A stretch of 64,000 bases of DNA from Methyloligella halotolerans (GTDB taxonomy: Bacteria > Pseudomonadota > Alphaproteobacteria > Rhizobiales > Methyloligellaceae). The notes beneath the pieces are model-generated. The model was not told the origin of the DNA, made no database searches, and saw only the letters and a list, made by a program, of their open reading frames with translations. This document shows positions 45,526 to 59,041 of the stretch, one piece after another; the first letter of the stretch is position 1, and every line of letters starts with the position of its first letter. The stretch spans positions 372,001 through 436,000 of the forward strand of contig NZ_MASI01000002.1 of the NCBI RefSeq assembly GCF_001708935.1, given 5' to 3'. A program made the position numbers and the translations under genes.

Positions 45526-46920
45526 TTACAGGTCGAGCAGGAGGCGGACCGGGTTCTCGATTGCTTCCTTGACCTTGACCAGGAAGGTGACGGCCCCTTG
45601 CCCGTCTACCACGCGATGGTCGTAAGAGAGTGCCAAATACATCATGGGCCGGGCAACGATCTCGCCGTTCCGCATGACGGGCCGCTCCTCGATGCGGTGC
45701 ATGCCCAAGATGCCCGATTGGGGGGCATTCAGAATCGGCGTTGAGAGCATGGAGCCGTAAACGCCGCCATTGGAGATGGTGAAGGTGCCGCCCTGCATCT
45801 CCTCCATGGAAAGCTTGCCTTCGCGTGCCCGCTTGCCGAACGCGCCGATGGTCTTCTCGATCTCGGCCAGGCTCATGCGGTCGGCGTCCCGGATGACGGG
45901 CACGACGAGGCCCTTCTCGGTGCCGACGGCGACGCCGACATGGTAATAATCCTTGTAGACGATGTCGGTGCCGTCGATCTCGGCGTTGACCTCGGGCACT
46001 TCCTTCAGGGCGTGGCAGCAGGCCTTCACGAAGAAGCCCATGAAGCCGAGCTTCACGCCGTATTTCTTCTGAAACGCGTCCTTGTACTCGGAGCGCAGGG
46101 CCATGACCTCGCCCATGTCCACGTCGTTGAACGTGGTGAGCATGGCGGCGGTGTCCTGGGCGCTCTTGAGGCGCTTGGCGATGGTCTGCCGCAGACGCGT
46201 CATGGGCACGCGCTCTTCGCGCTCGGCGTCTTCCAATGCCGATGGCTGCCGCGGCGGGGGCGCGTCCTTGGTGTGCTCGCGGGAGAGGATCTCGGTGACC
46301 GCGTCGCCGCCCGCGCCGTTTCCGGACGATTGGCCGCCGGCCTTCGCACGCATCACGTCCTCCTTGAGGACCTGTCCGCGCCTTCCCGTGCCCTTCACCT
46401 CATTTGGCTGCAGGCCCGCCTCCTCCAATGCCTTCCGGGCGGCAGGGGACGGCGGCATGTCGGTGCCCTCGTGCTGGGAAATGCCGCTGGCGGCTTCTTC
46501 GCGCGGGCTCGGCTCCCTCTTGAGAGGCGCTTCGTTCTCGTTGGCGGCCTTGTCGTGCTCCTTCGGCTCCGGGGCGGGTTCGGATTTGCCGTTACTCTTT
46601 GGCTCGCTTGTGGCCGCGCTCTCGGGCTCGCCCTTGATTTCGCCCTCGGTTTCGCCCTTGGCTTCGGCCGGGGCGGTCCCTTCCCCCTCGCCGATCGAAC
46701 CCAGCACGGCGCCGACCTCGACGGTGTCGCCGGGATTGGCAGAGATCTCGGAGAGCACGCCGGCCGACGGCGCCGGGACCTCTACGGTGACCTTGTCGGT
46801 CTCGAGCTCCACCAGGGGCTCGTCGGCGTTCACCGTATCGCCAGCCGATTTGAACCATTGTCCGACCGTCGCCTCGACGACGCTTTCGCCCAATGCCGGT
46901 ACGCGGATTTCTGTGGCCAT
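45526..46920 (-). CDS. sucB: Dihydrolipoyllysine succinyltransferase (E2) of 2-oxoglutarate dehydrogenase
   Basis: A 464-residue E2 with an N-terminal lipoyl domain (lipoyl Lys K43 in ELETDKVTV), a long Ala/Pro/Glu linker (about residues 80-160), a peripheral subunit-binding domain ([27 protein letters not shown]), and a C-terminal catalytic core with the active-site motif [16 protein letters not shown]. It transfers the succinyl group to CoA. One lipoyl domain is the usual number. It follows sucA by 45 bases. Confidence 0.96.
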   Translation of the reverse strand: MATEIRVPALGESVVEATVGQWFKSAGDTVNADEPLVELETDKVTVEVPAPSAGVLSEISANPGDTVEVGAVLGSIGEGEGTAPAEAKGETEGEIKGEPESAATSEPKSNGKSEPAPEPKEHDKAANENEAPLKREPSPREEAASGISQHEGTDMPPSPAARKALEEAGLQPNEVKGTGRRGQVLKEDVMRAKAGGQSSGNGAGGDAVTEILSREHTKDAPPPRQPSALEDAEREERVPMTRLRQTIAKRLKSAQDTAAMLTTFNDVDMGEVMALRSEYKDAFQKKYGVKLGFMGFFVKACCHALKEVPEVNAEIDGTDIVYKDYYHVGVAVGTEKGLVVPVIRDADRMSLAEIEKTIGAFGKRAREGKLSMEEMQGGTFTISNGGVYGSMLSTPILNAPQSGILGMHRIEERPVMRNGEIVARPMMYLALSYDHRVVDGQGAVTFLVKVKEAIENPVRLLLDL

Positions 46921-46965
46921 GGCCTCGTTCCGTTGTTGTTTTCGTTCCGCTTCGTGTCTTGCCGC

Positions 46966-49857
<2,892 letters not shown>

Positions 49858-49898
49858 CCTTACCTTGCCGGACGAATCCCTCCGGCTTCAGCGGTGAT

Positions 49899-49911
49899 TG
49901 TGCACTGCACA
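49899..49911. promoter_or_regulatory. Palindrome between sucD and sucA
   Basis: TGTGCA-C-TGCACA is a perfect 6-bp inverted repeat, 42 bases upstream of the sucA start and inside the suc transcript or its internal promoter. It may be an operator. No factor is assigned. Confidence 0.3.
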
Positions 49912-49922
49912 GTCATGTTAGC

Positions 49923-50800
49923 TCATGCACCATTTAATACCTTAAGTAGCGTGCGTCCAAGGGCTGCGGGCGATTCAGACACGGTAATTCCCGCCGCTTC
50001 CATGGCGGCGACCTTGTCCTTTGCCGCGCCCTTGCCGCCGGAGATCACGGCGCCGGCGTGACCCATGCGACGGCCGGGCGGTGCGGAGGCGCCGGCGATG
50101 AAGCCGACGGTGGGCTTCTTCACCTTGGCTTCGGCCAGATAGGCGGCCGCTTCCTCCTCGGCGCTGCCGCCGATTTCGCCAATCATGATAATGGCTTCGG
50201 TCTGCTCGTCCTCGAGGAACAGCTCCAGGCAATCGATGAAATTGGTGCCATTCACGGGGTCGCCGCCGATGCCGATGCAGGTGGACTGGCCGAGTCCGGC
50301 CGCGGTGGTCTGGGCGACCGCCTCATAGGTGAGGGTGCCGGACCGCGACACTATGCCCACCTTGCCCGGGCGATGGATGTGGCCAGGCATGATGCCGATC
50401 TTACACTGGTCTGGCGTGATAACGCTGGGCAGTTGGGTCCGATCAGCCGGGATTTGGTGCCGCACAAGGCGCGTTTCACCTTCACCATGTCGAGCACCGG
50501 AATGCCCTCGGTGATGCAGACGATGAGCGGCACTTCGGCGTCGATCGCCTCCAGGATCGCATCGGCCGCGAAAGGCGGCGGGACGTAGATCACGGATGCG
50601 TTGGCGCCGGTCTCGGTCACGGCCTCCTGGACGGTGTCGAAGACGGGCAGGCCAATATGGGTCGTGCCGCCCTTGCCGGGGGTCACGCCGCCGACCATCC
50701 GGGTTCCGTATTCGATGGCCTGCTCGGTGTGGAAGGTGCCCTGGGCGCCGGTGAGGCCCTGGCAGATGACGCGGGTGGATTTGTCGACGAGTACGCTCAT
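49923..50800 (-). CDS. sucD: Succinate-CoA ligase alpha subunit, one-base frameshift
   Basis: Forms succinate and NTP from succinyl-CoA together with SucC. N-terminal part: [29 protein letters not shown] (CoA-binding). After RLIGPNCP the frame shifts by one base at a C/G run near 50427-50430 and continues [35 protein letters not shown], then [17 protein letters not shown] (active-site His). Restored length is 292 residues, as usual. ATG 50798-50800 overlaps the methyltransferase stop and has no Shine-Dalgarno sequence, only AAAAAAAGCTGCTGC before it. Confidence 0.94.
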
Positions 50801-51660
50801 GCAGCAGCTTTTTTTATGTTGGGATCCCGCTCGAGGATCGCGTTGATGTTGTCGTCCAAGGGAAGACGGAGGGGATTGAGCAAGCTCATCTTGAGCCCGC
50901 AATCGGCCGCCATGGCCTTGAGCGAGTTGGGTGTGAAGTAGTTCACGTGGTCGGGATGCCGGAAGCCGCACCACTTGCCGCCGCGCAGATGGCGGTTGAG
51001 GCTGGCGAAGTTCGGCACCCGGATGAAGATGGCGCCCTGGGGTTTCAGTACCCGGACGGCCTCTTGAAGAAGCTCCTTGGGCTGTTTCTCATGCTCCAGG
51101 AAGGAGCGCAGGAGGATCGCCTCGAAATGCTCGTCCGGGAATTGCTTCACGCCTTCGACGGCGGGCGCGTGGACGGCATATCCGCCAAGGGCGCGCATGC
51201 GCTTATCCGCTTCGGCGGCGAGGCCTTCGGAGATCTCGATGCCGAACGGCACGAAAGTCTCGGGCAGACGCCGGCCTTCGCCGCAGCCCACGTCGAGGAC
51301 GCGGCCGCCGGGATAGCGGTCGGCGACGTATTCCAGCAGGTTCTTGCGCATCAGAGACAGACGCCAGCGAGTGGCGCGGTCGAGCCACATGACCGCCGGG
51401 CTCTGCTTCGAGCGGCGGGTCTTCTCGGCGGCACGGGTCTTCTCCCAGGCGAAGTCCTTGGAGAGCGCTTCGTAGTCCGGCGGGTTCTTGAGGTAGACGA
51501 AGCCGCAATCGGCGCATTCCACGACGGCCCAGGGCGGCGAGGAATAGGCCTCTAACGGCTTGCTCGCCTGCTTGCCGCAATTGGGGCAGGCCCGCAGGGC
51601 CGCTGTGGCGGCTCCCGGCGTGTCGGTCCCATCGGGCGTGCTGGCGAGCGCAGCGTTCAT
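50797..51660 (-). CDS. Class I SAM-dependent methyltransferase with N-terminal zinc ribbon, inside the sucCD operon
   Basis: A 287-residue protein. Residues 26-60 form a zinc ribbon (CPNCGK ... [16 protein letters not shown]). The SAM-binding core shows [14 protein letters not shown] (motif I, about 122-135), FGIEISEG, and [35 protein letters not shown] (motifs post-II and III). Similar methyltransferases act on sugars, lipids or quinones; the substrate is unknown. The start overlaps the sucC stop and its stop overlaps the sucD start (ATGA at both ends). An A7 run (50809-50815) lies four codons before the stop. GGAGGG precedes the ATG. Confidence 0.85.
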   Translation of the reverse strand: MNAALASTPDGTDTPGAATAALRACPNCGKQASKPLEAYSSPPWAVVECADCGFVYLKNPPDYEALSKDFAWEKTRAAEKTRRSKQSPAVMWLDRATRWRLSLMRKNLLEYVADRYPGGRVLDVGCGEGRRLPETFVPFGIEISEGLAAEADKRMRALGGYAVHAPAVEGVKQFPDEHFEAILLRSFLEHEKQPKELLQEAVRVLKPQGAIFIRVPNFASLNRHLRGGKWCGFRHPDHVNYFTPNSLKAMAADCGLKMSLLNPLRLPLDDNINAILERDPNIKKAAA

Positions 51661-52823
51661 TTACCCTCCACGGCGGCGACGATCTTCTTGGCGGCATCCT
51701 CCAAATCGTCGGCGGCGATGATGTCGAGACCGGAGCCTGCGAGCAGCTCCTTGCCCTTTTCGACATTGGTGCCTTCGAGACGGACCACCAGGGGCACGCC
51801 GATATTGGTCTCCTTGGCCGCGGCGATGATGCCTTCGGCGATGACGTCGCAGCGCATGATGCCGCCGAAGATGTTGACCAGGATGCCCTTCACGTTCTCG
51901 TCGGACAGGATGATCTTGAAGGCTTCGGTCACCTTCTCCTTGGTGGCGCCGCCGCCCACGTCGAGGAAGTTGGCGGGCTCGCGACCATAGAGCTTGATGA
52001 TGTCCATGGTCGACATGGCGAGGCCGGCGCCGTTGACCATGCAGCCGATATCGCCGTCCAGCTTCACGTAGGACAGATCGTATTTGGAAGCCTCGACCTC
52101 GGCCGGATCCTCCTCGTGGATGTCGCGCAGCTCGGCGATGTCCTTGTGGCGGAAGAGCGCGTTGTCGTCGAAGCTCATCTTGGCGTCGAGGCAGCGGAGC
52201 TGATCGTCCTCGGTGACCACCAACGGGTTGATCTCGATCAGGCTGCAATCCTTCGCCAGGAATAACTTATACAGCGCGGCAATCAGCTTGCCGCACTGCT
52301 TGGCGAGATCGCCTTCGAGCTTGAGGGCCGCGGCGACCTTCCGGCCGTGGAAGGGCTGCAGGCCGCTCGCCGGATCGACGCTGAAGGTGAGGATCTTCTC
52401 GGGCGTCTCGGCCGCGACGGTCTCGATGTCCATGCCGCCTTCGGTGGAGGCGACGAAGGCCACGCGGCCGTCGGCCCGGTCCACCAGCATCGAGAGGTAG
52501 AGCTCGCGGGCGATAGGCGAGCCTTCCTCGACATAGACCTTGCGGACGAGACGGCCTTCGGGGCCGGTCTGGGGCGTGACAAGGGTCATGCCGAGCATGC
52601 GGTCAGCCTCGGACCGAATCTCGTCAACGGTCTTGACCAGCTTCACGCCGCCGCCCTTGCCGCGGCCGCCGGCGTGGATCTGGGCCTTCACCACATAGGT
52701 GCCGGTGTCCAGATGCTTCACCGCCTCGGCGGCTTCGTCGGGTGTCGTGGCGACATGGCCGTTCGCGGTGGGGGCGCCGAATTCCTTCAACAGCGCCTTG
52801 GCCTCATATTCGTGCAGATTCAT
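51657..52823 (-). CDS. sucC: Succinate-CoA ligase beta subunit
   Basis: A 388-residue subunit with the nucleotide-binding ATP-grasp fold. It starts [18 protein letters not shown] and includes [18 protein letters not shown], the metal-site stretch [28 protein letters not shown] and [15 protein letters not shown]. The end overlaps the start of the methyltransferase gene rather than sucD, which is the usual neighbour. Confidence 0.97.
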   Translation of the reverse strand: MNLHEYEAKALLKEFGAPTANGHVATTPDEAAEAVKHLDTGTYVVKAQIHAGGRGKGGGVKLVKTVDEIRSEADRMLGMTLVTPQTGPEGRLVRKVYVEEGSPIARELYLSMLVDRADGRVAFVASTEGGMDIETVAAETPEKILTFSVDPASGLQPFHGRKVAAALKLEGDLAKQCGKLIAALYKLFLAKDCSLIEINPLVVTEDDQLRCLDAKMSFDDNALFRHKDIAELRDIHEEDPAEVEASKYDLSYVKLDGDIGCMVNGAGLAMSTMDIIKLYGREPANFLDVGGGATKEKVTEAFKIILSDENVKGILVNIFGGIMRCDVIAEGIIAAAKETNIGVPLVVRLEGTNVEKGKELLAGSGLDIIAADDLEDAAKKIVAAVEGK

Positions 52824-52969
52824 CGGGGCGGGCTACTCGCTGGCAGTTGGTTGCTACAATTGGCCCGGTTTCTGGCATCGGCCGTCCGGAACCGCAAGGC
52901 TACGCTCTTGCGATGACAGGACGTAGCCTTTCGAGGCCGGGCTCGTCTTTCGAAAACTTTACGGGACTT

Positions 52970-53971
<1,002 letters not shown>

Positions 53972-54040
53972 TTAATCGAGTGCGTTGCGATAGCAACTCT
54001 TGGGGTTTCGGCGTCGGTGCGGCGTGGCGACCGGGTCTCT

Positions 54041-55177
54041 TCAGGCGTCTTCGGAGGTCGGCTGCTCGGCCGTCTCGACCTCCAGCCCGGTGTGGCGGCT
54101 CTTCAGATAGTCGACGGAACGCATCTCCATGAGGCGGGAGGCCGTGCGGGCGAAACTGTCGGGGTTGTGGCCCTGATAAAGGCTGTCGGGGCTGGCCTCC
54201 GCGGAGGCGATGAGGCCCACGCCGTGATCGTAGAGCGCATCCACGAGGGTTGTGAGGCGGCGGGCGACGTTCTGCTGCTCGGGGCCCAACACGGGGATGC
54301 CGTCGACAATGACTGTGTGATAGCTGCGGGCGATACGCTGGTAGTCCAGAGGGCCGAGCGGTTGCTCGCAGAGATCGCCGAACGGGAAGCGGGCCACGCC
54401 AAGCGCGGCTTGCGGCACCCGGATCTCGCGGCCCTTCACTGTCAAGGTCTCTTCTTCGCCCTCCTGCCGGCCGGTGAGCTTCTGCCAGCTCTTATCGAGG
54501 GAGGCCCGGGCGGCCTCGTCGGCGGGGGTCAGATAGAGATCGCTCCCCGCGAGCCGCTCCAGCCGGTAGTCCTTCTCCGATTCCAGCGGCTGGACCTCCA
54601 TGCGCTTCCGGATCACCTCGATGAACGGCAGGAAGAGTTGTCGGTTCAGGCCGCCCTTGTAGAGATCCTTCGGCGCGGTGTTCGACGTGGCGACGATGGT
54701 GACGTTCTTATCGAACAGGGTGCGGAAGAGGCGGCCGACTACCATGGCGTCGGCGATATCAGTGATCTCGAGCTCATCGAGGCAGAGCAGGGTGAGGTTC
54801 TTGGCGAGCTCGCTGGCGGCGGCGCGAACGGCCTGCTGCTCGGAGCGCTGGCGAGCCTTCTCGATCTCGTCATGGGCCTCGCTCATGAATTCCTGAAAAT
54901 GGACGCGGCGCTTCTTCTCGCCGTGCACGCTCTCGAAGAACAGGTTCATGAGCATGGTCTTGCCGCGGCCGACCGGGCCCCAGATGTAAAGCCCGGGGAT
55001 GGGGTCAGGCTTCTTGGCGAAAGGGTTGAGGCGGTCGATGAGGCTCGGTTCGGGGCGTTTCGCGAGCCGGTCCTGGAGCGCCTGGAGCGCGTTCGCAGCA
55101 TCGGCCTGGGCGGGGTCGAAATCGATCTCGCCGGCGTCCACCAGGGCTTCATACTTCTGTTTTGGGCCGCCGCGCAT
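54041..55177 (-). CDS. zapE: Cell division protein ZapE (AFG1-like ATPase)
   Basis: A 378-residue P-loop ATPase. Walker A is GPVGRGKTMLM at about residues 67-77 and Walker B is LLCLDELEITDIADAM. The ending includes ASAEASPDSLY, with arginine-finger region LTTLVDALYDHGV. ZapE acts at the Z-ring under stress in E. coli, and eukaryotic AFG1 homologues work in mitochondria. Its place beside mdh is conserved in Hyphomicrobiales. Confidence 0.92.
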   Translation of the reverse strand: MRGGPKQKYEALVDAGEIDFDPAQADAANALQALQDRLAKRPEPSLIDRLNPFAKKPDPIPGLYIWGPVGRGKTMLMNLFFESVHGEKKRRVHFQEFMSEAHDEIEKARQRSEQQAVRAAASELAKNLTLLCLDELEITDIADAMVVGRLFRTLFDKNVTIVATSNTAPKDLYKGGLNRQLFLPFIEVIRKRMEVQPLESEKDYRLERLAGSDLYLTPADEAARASLDKSWQKLTGRQEGEEETLTVKGREIRVPQAALGVARFPFGDLCEQPLGPLDYQRIARSYHTVIVDGIPVLGPEQQNVARRLTTLVDALYDHGVGLIASAEASPDSLYQGHNPDSFARTASRLMEMRSVDYLKSRHTGLEVETAEQPTSEDA

Positions 55178-55303
55178 CGGTCTTCCGGATTCTTCGCCGG
55201 CGGACGCTGGAGGTCGGCCGGCAGGTTGCCTTTTCGAGCTATAACGCTTGGCGGTTAAGCCTTGGTGGTCAAGAGCGCGGGGAAATGGGCCGCAGGCGAG
55301 GCG

Positions 55304-55654
55304 TCAATCCAGATCGCTTTCGACCATCGTCTTCAAGCGGGAAAGCGCGTCGTCCCAGTGGGCGGAGACGAGATCGAGATAGGCTTTCAAATCGTCGATC
55401 GCCTTCGGCTCCAGGGCGTAGCGGCTCTCGCGGCCGACGCGCGCGCTATGCACCATCCCGGCGTCCTCGAGCACTTTGAGGTGCTTGGTCACCGCCTGAC
55501 GGGTGAGATCGGTGCCCTCGGTCAGGGCGGAAATAGACCTGGGCACGCCTCCCGTCAGTTTGGCGAGCAGGTCGAGGCGGGTCTCGTCGCCGAGGGCGGC
55601 GAAAAGGGATGCGCTATGGGCGCGGAGATTGTGGTCGCTAAGCGCTCTCGACAT
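55304..55654 (-). CDS. ArsR-family transcriptional regulator
   Basis: A 116-residue winged-helix protein. HSASLFAALGDETRLDLLAKLTGG and LTRQAVTKHLKVLEDAGMVHSARVGRESRYAL form the helix-turn-helix and wing. It lacks the metal-binding ELCVCDL motif of ArsR/SmtB metal sensors, so it belongs to the metal-independent group commonly paired with SRPBCC proteins. Its start overlaps the SRPBCC gene by 17 bases. Confidence 0.9.
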   Translation of the reverse strand: MSRALSDHNLRAHSASLFAALGDETRLDLLAKLTGGVPRSISALTEGTDLTRQAVTKHLKVLEDAGMVHSARVGRESRYALEPKAIDDLKAYLDLVSAHWDDALSRLKTMVESDLD

Positions 55655-56087
55655 AAGCCTTGACGTTCTCGACCTGCTGCGCCCAACCGCCTTCGTTCAT
55701 TCTGAAGGCTTCGTCGCGGCGCTCCGGCGGGAGCTCGTCGAAGCCGGACTCGACGACCTTCAGCCGCGTGCCGCCATCCGTCGGCTCCAGGGTGAACTCG
55801 ATCAGGGTCGGCGTCTCCGCGCTGTAATCCCTGTCGGGATCGATCGCGTAAGGGTGCCAGGTCATGGCGAAGTATCGCTCCGGCTCCATGGCTGTCACGA
55901 CGGATTCCCATCTCAGATGCTCGTAACCCGGATAGGTGATGTTCCCGGTCGAAACTTCGCCGGGGACGAAGGGGCCATCGAGGCGGACCTTGAACCAAGC
56001 GCCGAACTTCTCGTGGTCGGTCAAAGCCTCCCAGACGCGGGACACCGGGGCCTCGATCTCGATGGACTTTTCGATACGATCGCTCAT
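55638..56087 (-). CDS. SRPBCC/AHSA1-like domain protein
   Basis: A 149-residue START-like protein: IEIEAPVSRVWEALTDHEKFGAWF at the start, TLIEFTLEPTDGGTRLKVVESGF, and GWAQQVENVKAYVE at the end, which is the AHSA1 pattern. Such proteins bind hydrophobic ligands, and their paired ArsR regulators usually control the same operon. The ATG at 56085-56087 follows CAGGAGGTT. First gene of the pair. Confidence 0.9.
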   Translation of the reverse strand: MSDRIEKSIEIEAPVSRVWEALTDHEKFGAWFKVRLDGPFVPGEVSTGNITYPGYEHLRWESVVTAMEPERYFAMTWHPYAIDPDRDYSAETPTLIEFTLEPTDGGTRLKVVESGFDELPPERRDEAFRMNEGGWAQQVENVKAYVESA

Positions 56088-56140
56088 GCGCAACCTCCTG
56101 GTTGCGTATCTTGTAGCGCGGCATTGTTGAAAGCGCAACC

Positions 56141-56599
56141 TTATTGTTGCGGTTCGTCGACCTCTTCGACCAGGGGCGCATCCTTTGGCTTGATGCGGAT
56201 GACGTAGAGCTTGGCTGCGTCGGTCGCATGCTCGTTCATGCCGCGATGGACGGCGTTGGGATCGAGATGGAAGACGTCGCCGGTCTTCAGCTCAGTCCTT
56301 TCGACGGAGTGGTCCTGCTTCTCCACCTCGACGACGAAGGGGCCATCGAGCACGTAGACGATTTCCTGGGCGTCCGGGTGGATGTGCCAGGGGAGCGTGG
56401 TCTTGGCGGCGATCGTGTAGAGCTGGGCCTTCACCTCTTCCTTCGGATCGCTGGCCAGATCCTCGGCCAGCAGATCCTCTTCCGTGGTGCTCTGCTCGTA
56501 GGCGGAAGCGCTGGCGCCGGATTGTGCATCCCGACCAGCGGCAGGTCCGGCGAGGCAAAAGGCTGCCACGAGGCCGGCGATAAGGGTGAGGGATCGCAT
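56141..56599 (-). CDS. Periplasmic cupin-domain protein
   Basis: A 152-residue protein with a signal peptide (SLTLIAGLVAAFCLAGPAAG). The cupin barrel shows PWHIHPDAQEIVYVLDGPFVVEVE (motif 1: HxH...E) and TGDVFHLDPNAVHRGMNEH (motif 2 with His), so a metal could be bound. Reaction unknown. It lies 9 bases after the BtuF-like gene and is probably cotranscribed with it. Confidence 0.83.
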   Translation of the reverse strand: MRSLTLIAGLVAAFCLAGPAAGRDAQSGASASAYEQSTTEEDLLAEDLASDPKEEVKAQLYTIAAKTTLPWHIHPDAQEIVYVLDGPFVVEVEKQDHSVERTELKTGDVFHLDPNAVHRGMNEHATDAAKLYVIRIKPKDAPLVEEVDEPQQ

Positions 56600-56608
56600 C
56601 CGCTTTCC

Positions 56609-57595
56609 TTATGCGGCGGAGCTTGCGGCAGAGGAGCTGCCGTCATAGCGGACCCAGCCCTTGCCTTCGAAGCTCGGTGGGAAGAGATCGGAGTGGAGGA
56701 TCTCCGCCAGAATCTGCAGGCTCTCGACGACGCGCGGGCCGGGACGGTTGAAATACTGGTTGCCGTCGGCGACGAAGACCTTGTTTTCACGGACGGCCTT
56801 CAAGTCGTTCCAGCCGGGCCGCTGCTCCAGGCTCGGCATTTCTTCCAGGGTGCGCGCGATATCGAAGCCGCAGGGGTGGACGAAGATCACTTCCGGATCG
56901 GTGTTGCGTATGTCGTCCCATTCGACCCAGGGGGACGGCTCGCCCGGCTTGGCGAGGAAGTCGATCCCGCTGGCCAGCTCGACCAGCTCGGGCATCCAGT
57001 TGCCGCCGCCCATGAGAGGATCGATCCATTCGATCATGGCGATGCGGGGCTTGCCTTCCGCCTTCGCGGTCAGGCCGGCGATCCAGGTCATGCGATCCCG
57101 GGCGTCTTCGATAAGCTGTTCGCCGGCTTCGACGTCGCCGATGGCCTTGGCGACTTTCCGGATGTCCGACCAGATGTCGGCAAGACTGTCGGGGTGGAGG
57201 GAGACGATCTCCGCTCCCTGGCCGCCAGGCCCCTTGGCGAAGGTGCAGACCGCATCCTCGACGTCGGAGAGACTGACGGCGCAGACCTCGCAATGATCCT
57301 GGGTGACGATGACGTCCGGATCCAGCGCCTCCAGGGCTTCGGCATCGACGCGATAGACGGAAAGGCCCTCCTGGACGATGGCTTTCACGCGCTGGTCGAT
57401 ATCGTAGCTCGTGCCGGCGACGGGGAACTTCGCTTCCGTGAGCTGTGGCAGGCTCAGCACGTCTCCCGGGTAATCGCATTCATGGGAGCGGCCGACGAGC
57501 CGGTCGCGGGCACCGAGGGCGCAGATGATCTCCGTGGCGGATGCGATCAGCGATACGATGCGATCGGGCTTGGTATTTGGTGCAATTTCAGACAT
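56609..57595 (-). CDS. BtuF/periplasmic-binding-type cobalamin-binding protein lacking a signal peptide
   Basis: A 328-residue protein of the ABC-transporter substrate-binding family (BtuF/FhuD type): IVSLIASATEIICALGARDRLVGRSHECDYP at the N-terminus, DPDVIVTQDHCEVCAV (Cys-containing family mark) and GPRVVESLQILAEILH near the end. Start MSEIAPNTKPDR at 57595 has no signal sequence; the longer open frame from 57691 does not supply one either. Members of this signal-less group are often annotated as cobalamin-binding proteins; their role is unsettled. No btuCD genes and no cobalamin riboswitch are nearby. Confidence 0.8.
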   Translation of the reverse strand: MSEIAPNTKPDRIVSLIASATEIICALGARDRLVGRSHECDYPGDVLSLPQLTEAKFPVAGTSYDIDQRVKAIVQEGLSVYRVDAEALEALDPDVIVTQDHCEVCAVSLSDVEDAVCTFAKGPGGQGAEIVSLHPDSLADIWSDIRKVAKAIGDVEAGEQLIEDARDRMTWIAGLTAKAEGKPRIAMIEWIDPLMGGGNWMPELVELASGIDFLAKPGEPSPWVEWDDIRNTDPEVIFVHPCGFDIARTLEEMPSLEQRPGWNDLKAVRENKVFVADGNQYFNRPGPRVVESLQILAEILHSDLFPPSFEGKGWVRYDGSSSAASSAA

Positions 57596-57756
57596 CGGCG
57601 TAGGATAACGCCCGAGGATGCGGTTTGGCGAGCGCAGGCGCGATCCCCATGTAGTGGGCGCCGGTCTTTTAGACGGTATCAATCTTGCCATCGTGTCGCG
57701 GCAGTTGCCGCAGCTCGGTCAAGATTTCGGCGCGATGGGTTGCGAGAAGGGCGGCC

Positions 57757-58170
57757 ATGACACTCAAGCATAGCCTCGCGGCCGTTCTGGCCGTGTTTGC
57801 CGGCGCGATAGCCCTCGGGGGCTGTACCCATCCGCTCGATTCCTACGAGCGGCTGACGGCGCCCGATCTCACCAAGCCCTATATCGGACGCACCAAGGCC
57901 GAAATCGTCACCTGCGCGGGCCAGCCTCATAGCCGGATTTCGAAGCCCGGGGGCGAGATCCTGATTTATCGCTATAGCGGGACCGGTCCGGTGCCGGGCG
58001 GGACGCCGAAGGATTGGAGCTGCTCCGCCACCATGGAGTTCACGGGGGACCGGCTTGAGGAGATCAGCTACGCGCCGAAAGACGTGGAAAGCCCTTACAC
58101 CGAGTTCGGCAAGAAGAAGCCAAACCTGCCGCACTGCACGTTCAGTCTGCCGCGCTGCCGGGGGGCCTAG
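57757..58170 (+). CDS. Small lipoprotein, unknown function
   Basis: A 137-residue protein with a lipoprotein signal (MTLKHSLAAVLAVFAGAIALGGC, lipobox LGGC). The mature part contains YIGRTKAEIVTCAGQPHSR and YRYSG, a layout like the SmpA/BamE-type fold (GxTxxEvxxxxGxPxx), which is inference only. ATG 57757 follows GAGAAGG. It is divergent from the BtuF-like gene and convergent with sdhB. Confidence 0.75.
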   Translation: MTLKHSLAAVLAVFAGAIALGGCTHPLDSYERLTAPDLTKPYIGRTKAEIVTCAGQPHSRISKPGGEILIYRYSGTGPVPGGTPKDWSCSATMEFTGDRLEEISYAPKDVESPYTEFGKKKPNLPHCTFSLPRCRGA

Positions 58171-58182
58171 AGGGTCGCGCGC

Positions 58183-58974
58183 CTACTCGCCGCGTTCGAC
58201 CATCAGAGCTCGGATCGAGGCGATGGACTTTGCCGGGTTCAACCCTTTGGGGCAGGATTTCGTGCAGTTCAGGATGGTGCGGCAGCGATAAAGCTTGAAC
58301 GGATCTTCCAGATCGTCCAGGCGCTCGCCGGTATGCTCGTCCCGGCTGTCGTTGATCCAGCGATAGGCCTGAAGCAGCGTGGCGGGGCCGAGATATTTGT
58401 CGCCGTTCCACCAATAGGACGGGCAGGACGTGGTGCAGCAGGCGCATAGGATGCACTCGTAGAGTCCGTCGAGCTCCTCGCGCTCCTCCCGGCTCTGCTT
58501 CCATTCCTTGCCCGGGGTCGGGCTGTCGGTCTGGAGCCACGGCTCGACCGAGCGGTGCTGGGCGTAGAAATGGGTCAGGTCCGGCACCAGGTCCTTCACC
58601 ACGGGCATGTGGGGCAGAGGATAGATGGCGATCAGATTATGACGCGCATCGTCCGCATGCATGGTGCAGGCAAGGGTGTTGGTGCCATCGATATTCATAG
58701 AGCATGAGCCGCAGACGCCTTCACGGCAGGAGCGGCGGAAGGTCAGCGTGGAATCGACGTTGTTCTTGATCCAGAGCAGGGCGTCGAGAACCATCGGCCC
58801 GCAATCGGCCGTGTCCACCCAATAGGTATCGACGCGCGGGTTCTCCTCCGTGTCGGGGTCGTAGCGGTAGACCTTGTATTCCCGCCAGCGGTTCTTCTCC
58901 GCGTCTTTCGGCGGCGGATTCCAGGTCTTGCCCTTCTTGATCTTGGAGTTTTTGGGAAGCGTCAGCTCGACCAT
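58183..58974 (-). CDS. sdhB: Succinate dehydrogenase iron-sulfur subunit
   Basis: A 263-residue subunit that carries electrons from SdhA to quinone. It binds 2Fe-2S ([21 protein letters not shown]), 4Fe-4S ([12 protein letters not shown]) and 3Fe-4S ([19 protein letters not shown]). Usual length. In most relatives it directly follows sdhA; here a GIY-YIG gene and two palindromic repeats lie between. Confidence 0.97.
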   Translation of the reverse strand: MVELTLPKNSKIKKGKTWNPPPKDAEKNRWREYKVYRYDPDTEENPRVDTYWVDTADCGPMVLDALLWIKNNVDSTLTFRRSCREGVCGSCSMNIDGTNTLACTMHADDARHNLIAIYPLPHMPVVKDLVPDLTHFYAQHRSVEPWLQTDSPTPGKEWKQSREEREELDGLYECILCACCTTSCPSYWWNGDKYLGPATLLQAYRWINDSRDEHTGERLDDLEDPFKLYRCRTILNCTKSCPKGLNPAKSIASIRALMVERGE

Positions 58975-58991
58975 GGTGCCTCTTGTTCAGT

Positions 58992-59028
58992 TGTCATGCC
59001 CGGCCCTGTGCCGGGCATCCATGAACAC
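58992..59028 (+). repeat. Palindromic repeat, left copy
   Basis: The stem ATGCCCGG (58996-59003) pairs with CCGGGCAT (59011-59018) across 7 bases, followed by a 12-base sequence ATCCATGAACAC. The right copy at 59341-59375 has the same 12 bases in inverted orientation and a near-identical stem. The pair brackets the GIY-YIG gene. The family (tcatxxccggg...cccggxxatcc) is a widespread repeat of Hyphomicrobiales. Confidence 0.8.
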
Positions 59029-59041
59029 CTTCTTCTCGGTT

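Noticed and set aside
57596-57756. Cobalamin riboswitch upstream of the BtuF-like gene
   Set aside because: The 161-base gap is too short and has no recognisable B12-box; none claimed.
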